From: Polyodon spathula
Lineage: Eukaryota; Chordata; Actinopteri; Acipenseriformes; Polyodontidae
Direction of reading: 5' to 3'
NCBI RefSeq assembly: GCF_017654505.1
Contig: NC_054552.1
Span: 34,420,097-34,484,096 of the forward strand
Length of the DNA: 64,000 bases
Position 1 is the first letter of the stretch. The number at the start of each line of letters is the position of its first letter. Under the pieces are notes generated by a model. The model saw only the letters and a program-made list of their open reading frames with translations. It made no database searches and had not been told where the DNA came from. Positions 59,278 through 64,000 of the stretch are shown piece by piece. A program made the translations under genes and the position numbers.

Positions 59278-60262
59278 ATGTTTATCTAAAGCCCATTTTC
59301 CCTTTGATGTGAACAGAGTTTCAGTTGAATGGGGCTGTGATCAGCACAGCTTCACAAGTATGCAGCTTGGGATCAATGACATAGAAAGATGAAGGCCCTC
59401 ATTTGCAGCATTTTGTCACACAATGGGATTCGCCTTGTTCATGCAATTCTCAACAATGCCATGCCTTTGTGTTGCTTACCCTGTCTGTCTTCTACAGAAT
59501 GAGAGCGCTCCCCCAATATTCCAAAGCTATGTGGAATAGCTTACTAGTGAAGCTCATGGTGTTGTAAGGAAGTCATAACACATGGTATAACGTTGTAGTA
59601 AATTGGTAGTGTGTTTTTTTATGTGTACAGTATGCACATGTTGTGTTGTTGATGATTGCCTATCCTCATATCTATCTGTTGAAAATGCAATTGGCTGGAA
59701 TTGACCACTGTAGATTCTGGAATGGGGCTCCACATGTGTTCACAGTGATTTCAGTTGAATTGTATCATTCCTCAGTTGAATGGAAGGTGTTATTGAAACA
59801 GGTCAATACATATTTAAATAAATGAATAAGAACCTATTCATTCATAAAGATCTCTTTCTTACACAAAGTTATCTTCAAGGGAATTTTTTGTCTCTGGTAA
59901 CCATGGTCACCCAAATATGCAATGCCTTAAAAGTATTCAAGGACTGCATTATAGCTAAATAATGTATTAATACATTCTCGCACAATACAATTTGAAGCAC
60001 TGATTACAATTTTCTTGCTTGCTACTGTACATACATTGGTGGTGGTAGAAATCTACACTTTGTTCAGCCACAAGCATATTTCAGAATACATGCTGCTAAG
60101 AAAATATCCAATGATGTTTTCAAAACAGTGCTGTCTGCTGTACAAACCAGAGCAACACAGCATCTTCAAAAAAAATGCTATATACTGTTATACCACAGCT
60201 GCTTGAATATTGAAACATTGTCCATTACAGGCTAATTCTTTCTTGCAATACTGTTTTGTATA
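59278..60262. other. Unique non-coding sequence
   Basis: No gene, RNA or repeat is recognised. Frames are 63 codons or shorter. Confidence 0.45.
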
Positions 60263-60372
<110 letters not shown>

Positions 60373-62559
60373 AATTATCTCATTAATAAATACACTCTGC
60401 CAATGCAAAGTTAAATATCCAGGTGGTCCAAGTGGAAAGATTAGAGTCTAATCCTCTGCTCTGAAACCTCCTGTTGTCCTGGACGAGGATCGTCACAGTT
60501 TATCTACTAAAATGATTCAATAAGAAGCATCTCTATTGTGGGAGATCCCATGTCATCTACCTTTTGGCTACTCAACCTGCTGATTTACACCTGTTTGTAT
60601 TTGCTCCACATGGCATGATAGCAGACCCTGCTGTGTGCATGAGTTAATTCTAATGCACCTTTACCATAGACACCGCTAAGCAGGCACTTTCTTAGAGCTT
60701 GATACACACACAAGATATTCAGTATCTAATGACTGACAGTGGGAGTTTAGACATCTTAACTCCTGACTGCTTTTGGCATCATTCAGATAAGACACAACAA
60801 AGCATTACTGAGGAATTGAAAACATAAAACTGACATATGAGAGAACGGTAAGTCCCTGCTAACCAGGGAGCAGATGTACTGTATCTCACCTACTTACCTT
60901 GCAATCTGTATCTAGGTCAACTATGTCATTCCATTTATAACAAAAGTTTAGTGTAGTACTGTATGCCATGGTAAAAGTACAGCAACAAGTCATTCAGCAT
61001 CATTTGCAGTGGCTAAGCCTTGAGAAAGCCTTGACTGGGTCCACACCTTTGATCATCCACACCTGCGATCTTCCTAACTGCTGTACCAACCTGCTTTTAT
61101 ATCCCCCTTCATTGCCTAATCTACAGGGCTCAGCGTTACGGTCACAGCAAATGTATTACGAACATGAATAAGATGTCTGTATCGGGAACATGACTAATAG
61201 AACTCTGAACTCATTCTTAACTGGTTAAAACACATGGAGACACATGGAGCTTCTATAAACAGGACTGCTTACTAAGGTCTTAATAGGGCTTCATTACATC
61301 AGAATGAAAAGTGAACTCAACACGGGGAACATGTGATTGTAATAAAGCGCTAAGGGGTTGCCTGCTTAACAAAGCTTGTTGTGAGCCAACAGAGTTCTCA
61401 TGAGAGACGTGTTTAAGGTTACGGAATACCCTCTTGCTTCTCCTCATTCATGATACACAGTGTATATCATCGCCATACCACAGAAGGGCAGTGAAGGACC
61501 TGTGTTACCCATAACGCAACTGTCTGTTAACTTTATCGCTGGCTGAATGTTGTGTGTACTTGCTTTGTTGTAACCGTGTTGCTAACAAGGGTACTCTGTG
61601 AGGAGGTGTAGTTTCTCAGGGGGCTAACCTGTTTAAATATTATAATTAAATAAATAAATAGTCTCATAATAGACAGCTGTTTGTGACAGCTATACGCTCC
61701 TTATTTGCCAAATGCTATCATATTCCAGTGTAGGAAACCCTGTTTTATATTCTGCATGTGCCATTGAGGGAATGTGAATATTTGCACATGAATCAACTGT
61801 CAGCATGATTGTGCTATGAAAACTCTGTGACAGCCTCTGACTGTGGGAGAAATGGGCTTTGTATTGTCCAAAGTTTTAAAGGATTTTTTCTGGTTGTTTT
61901 TTTTTTTCAGTCTGATACAGCTGCGAAGTGCTAGCAGTAGAAAAAAAATGTCCCAAACAATACTGCTATGAACGATACTCTGACAAGAGGACAAGTAGAT
62001 TTCTTTTCAACAGCTCCCTGAAAGTGTGTTGCTTCAGAGGATGATTCAGTCTTTTTATGTAGACTTTTGCTAAATTGTCAGTACAGCCTTGTAAACTCAA
62101 TGTAATCCACTGTCCCAGAGCTTAAAGGCTATTATATATATATAGCATGTGACATTTTTCAGTGTGTTGTCATGTAAGTAATACTATTACTTTTTGTATG
62201 GACTGGTTTGACTGGTTTGACAGCAAAAACTACAAGACTAAAATGTATAATTTACCCAAAAATCCACCCTGCTCACATGCTGTACGTGTCTGGTTCCATG
62301 CATTGCCCCAGCTTTATTCTGTGCTCCGAACAGGTCTGGATTCATGGTCAGGGTCACAGTATTGGGACACTGCTGGTCTAATGGTCCAGTGTGAGCAGAT
62401 CTCACATTGAAATTGTTGCTTGCCGAGCAGCTTCGAGAGATTGTTTAGTGTACAATGTATGAACTCCACTCTTAGCTCCTGGGCTGACTCACGGCTCCAC
62501 AAAGGAAAACAAAAACTCTTCTGAAAATATCATCTTGCTGATCAGTGTACTGGGCTTGA
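60373..62559. other. Unique non-coding sequence
   Basis: An aaat run lies at 61644-61660 and a TA run at 62132-62143. The 61430-61620 part has mixed composition but no recognisable element. No gene is recognised; frames are 82 codons or shorter. Confidence 0.4.
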
Positions 62560-62850
62560 TCAGCCACAGTAATCTGTTCACCTCAGCAAGCAGGGAGCTC
62601 AACACTCCAGCCCACGGTCCACAGCCCCTGCTCGCTCACAGGGGCAAATCTGCTCGAAGGCAGATCAATTAAAATGGCTTGGACATTTGCAGGCAGTCAA
62701 TAAGTGGTCCCCTTTGGCTTGACAGTTAAAGAGTTCTTGCCTGCATTGTACTTGAGGGCTTTATTCTGTGTGTGAGGAGTCACTAGTTTCCGATCAATGT
62801 GCCTCAATGTCATAAACAAAGCAAATTCGGTGAAAGGGTTGATGAAATGG
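62560..62850. promoter_or_regulatory. Candidate conserved non-coding element
   Basis: Repeat-free sequence with gatcagccacagtaatctgt, ggcagatcaattaaaatggc, tgcaggcagtcaataagtgg and cttgacagttaaagagttc. It carries TALE-like (TTGACAG, ATCAATTA) and homeodomain words and no credible frame. It is one of the better-looking candidates. Confidence 0.35.
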
Positions 62851-62913
62851 AAAAAAAAAACACTGCTTTAGCCCTGCATGCCTTGTCTTACAGAGAGCAT
62901 TTGAATGGGTCTT

Positions 62914-62926
62914 GGGGGGGGGGGGG
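62914..62926. repeat. G13 homopolymer
   Basis: Run of 13 G; a second G run of 10 lies at 63495-63504. Both are potential quadruplex formers and error-prone in sequencing. Confidence 0.9.
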
Positions 62927-64000
62927 CATTATAGAAGATATTTGAATACTGTATTTAGTTGAGTATTGTAGTTTGTACTATATACCTGTGTATCTTGTAT
63001 ATAGTTTTGCAACAATAGTAAGTGATTGGGTCAATATCCATGTGTGACATACTGTATACAGTAGTATAAATATGGAATTTTATTCATCCATTACATTTCA
63101 GGTAAATCTATTTGCACACCTGCTGATCACATGTTATTGTACCAACCAAATCAACTGCCAGTATAGTGTGTACTATTCAAAAAGTTGAATAGCTGTGAAT
63201 TATTCAAATGTAATGTACCGAAACACATTGGGCATTGTCTCTTTGCATTTTTCATACTTCTTCCAAACAGCTTTTACAGCTATCCTCTAAAGAAGCTGGG
63301 TGATGATCATGCATCTTGGTCCATAGAATTGTACGTGAAAGAGGTGCCGATGTTATTGGTGGTGCAAGGCACTTTCTTCATGAAGTCAGTAATATTCAGC
63401 GTAATGCAATTTTATAAAATGGAAAGATACAAGAACGATACAAAAATACAGACCCCTGTCAACTGGACTGAATATGTTTGAGTGTATTGGTGGTGGGGGG
63501 GGGGATTTATTTAAAAACAGCTGATGCCGTGTGTAAAAATACAAAGGGGTCTGTTTGACGATCTAGTATAGAAACAAAAATCTTATGGGTAAACAGCATC
63601 AAGCCAGGTTTTATTTAGATCTGTCTCTTTTAGCATTATTAAAATAAATAAATAATAACCCAGTATGGTAAAAGAAGTCCAATGAAATGGACCAGATGGA
63701 CATGCACTTGATGTGTTTAGGTTTATATTGGGCTCTGATTGTATTAATCGCCAGAAAGGAATTTTAAACTGCACATAGCTTCTTATGTCATGTATTCTGT
63801 CAGCGCCCCCTTAATGATTCTGATTTCTATAGTCATTCTGAGCGGTTCTGAGCTCAGTTCTTTCACCTCTATACTTTTCTGTAAATTAGAACCCAGACAT
63901 GGACTCTGTATTGCTGCTCCTTTTGAGCACTTCCTGAATCCAAAAACAACACATGATGGGGAAGTGACCTTTCAAGTCATCTGGTCCCACATTTGTAATA
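62927..64000. other. Unique non-coding sequence to the window end
   Basis: A plus-strand frame at 63185-63481 (98 codons) lacks a known domain. At 63803-63813 agcgcccccttaatg is a partial minus-strand CTCF-like core, too weak to call. No gene is recognised. Confidence 0.4.

Noticed and set aside
61300..61660. Possible LTR or retroelement end
   Set aside because: Mixed composition with an aataaag word, but no terminal repeat pair, primer-binding site or polypurine tract could be found.
63803..63817. Third CTCF site
   Set aside because: Only the agcgccccct half matches; the other half of the consensus is absent.

Overview
This 64 kb window looks like non-coding nuclear DNA from a vertebrate, most likely a ray-finned fish. 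The reasons are: no reading frame that I can defend as a gene; a very high density of long AC, AT, AG and ATT microsatellites; tRNA-derived SINE pieces whose tail (ending close to 'ataaaggcatctgctaaa') is of the type common in fish SINEs; and scattered copies of a TTACAT-rich inverted-repeat element that I associate with fish genomes. A non-teleost such as a sturgeon, paddlefish or gar is possible, but that is a guess from repeat style. I see no rRNA gene, intact tRNA gene, CRISPR array, prokaryotic feature or recognisable viral gene.

Layout. 1-12 kb is mostly unique sequence with small microsatellites, a strictly alternating purine/pyrimidine tract (6346-6412) and a 78-nt hairpin (9512-9590). 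12-20 kb carries large AT, GT and AC tracts among stretches that look like conserved non-coding sequence. 21.3-22.5 kb is a nearly perfect 50-bp minisatellite. 23.7-29.8 kb contains candidate regulatory sequence, two CTCF-like motifs, a palindrome centred on an AP-1 site, and a possible local duplication (28.27/29.41 kb). 30-42 kb is dominated by simple repeats, inverted-repeat elements and a 28-bp minisatellite (41.7-42.65 kb). 43.5-45.6 kb has a SINE, an inverted-repeat element with a telomere-like core, and a 40-bp minisatellite. 46-64 kb mixes unique sequence with candidate regulatory elements, SINE relics, a second telomere-like tract and an AC microsatellite with about 272 bp of uninterrupted repeat.

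The most interesting pattern is a pair of similar unique-sequence segments about 1.4 kb apart (55830-55918 and 57251-57340), about 74% identical by hand alignment with only one single-base gap. They lie on either side of the giant AC repeat, and this is what a locally duplicated enhancer would look like. The 28-bp and 40-bp minisatellites also show multi-unit higher-order duplications when their variant units are read in order. The window is best read as an intergenic desert or a very large intron. Conservation and gene identity cannot be established from the sequence alone, and all regulatory calls are low-confidence inferences.
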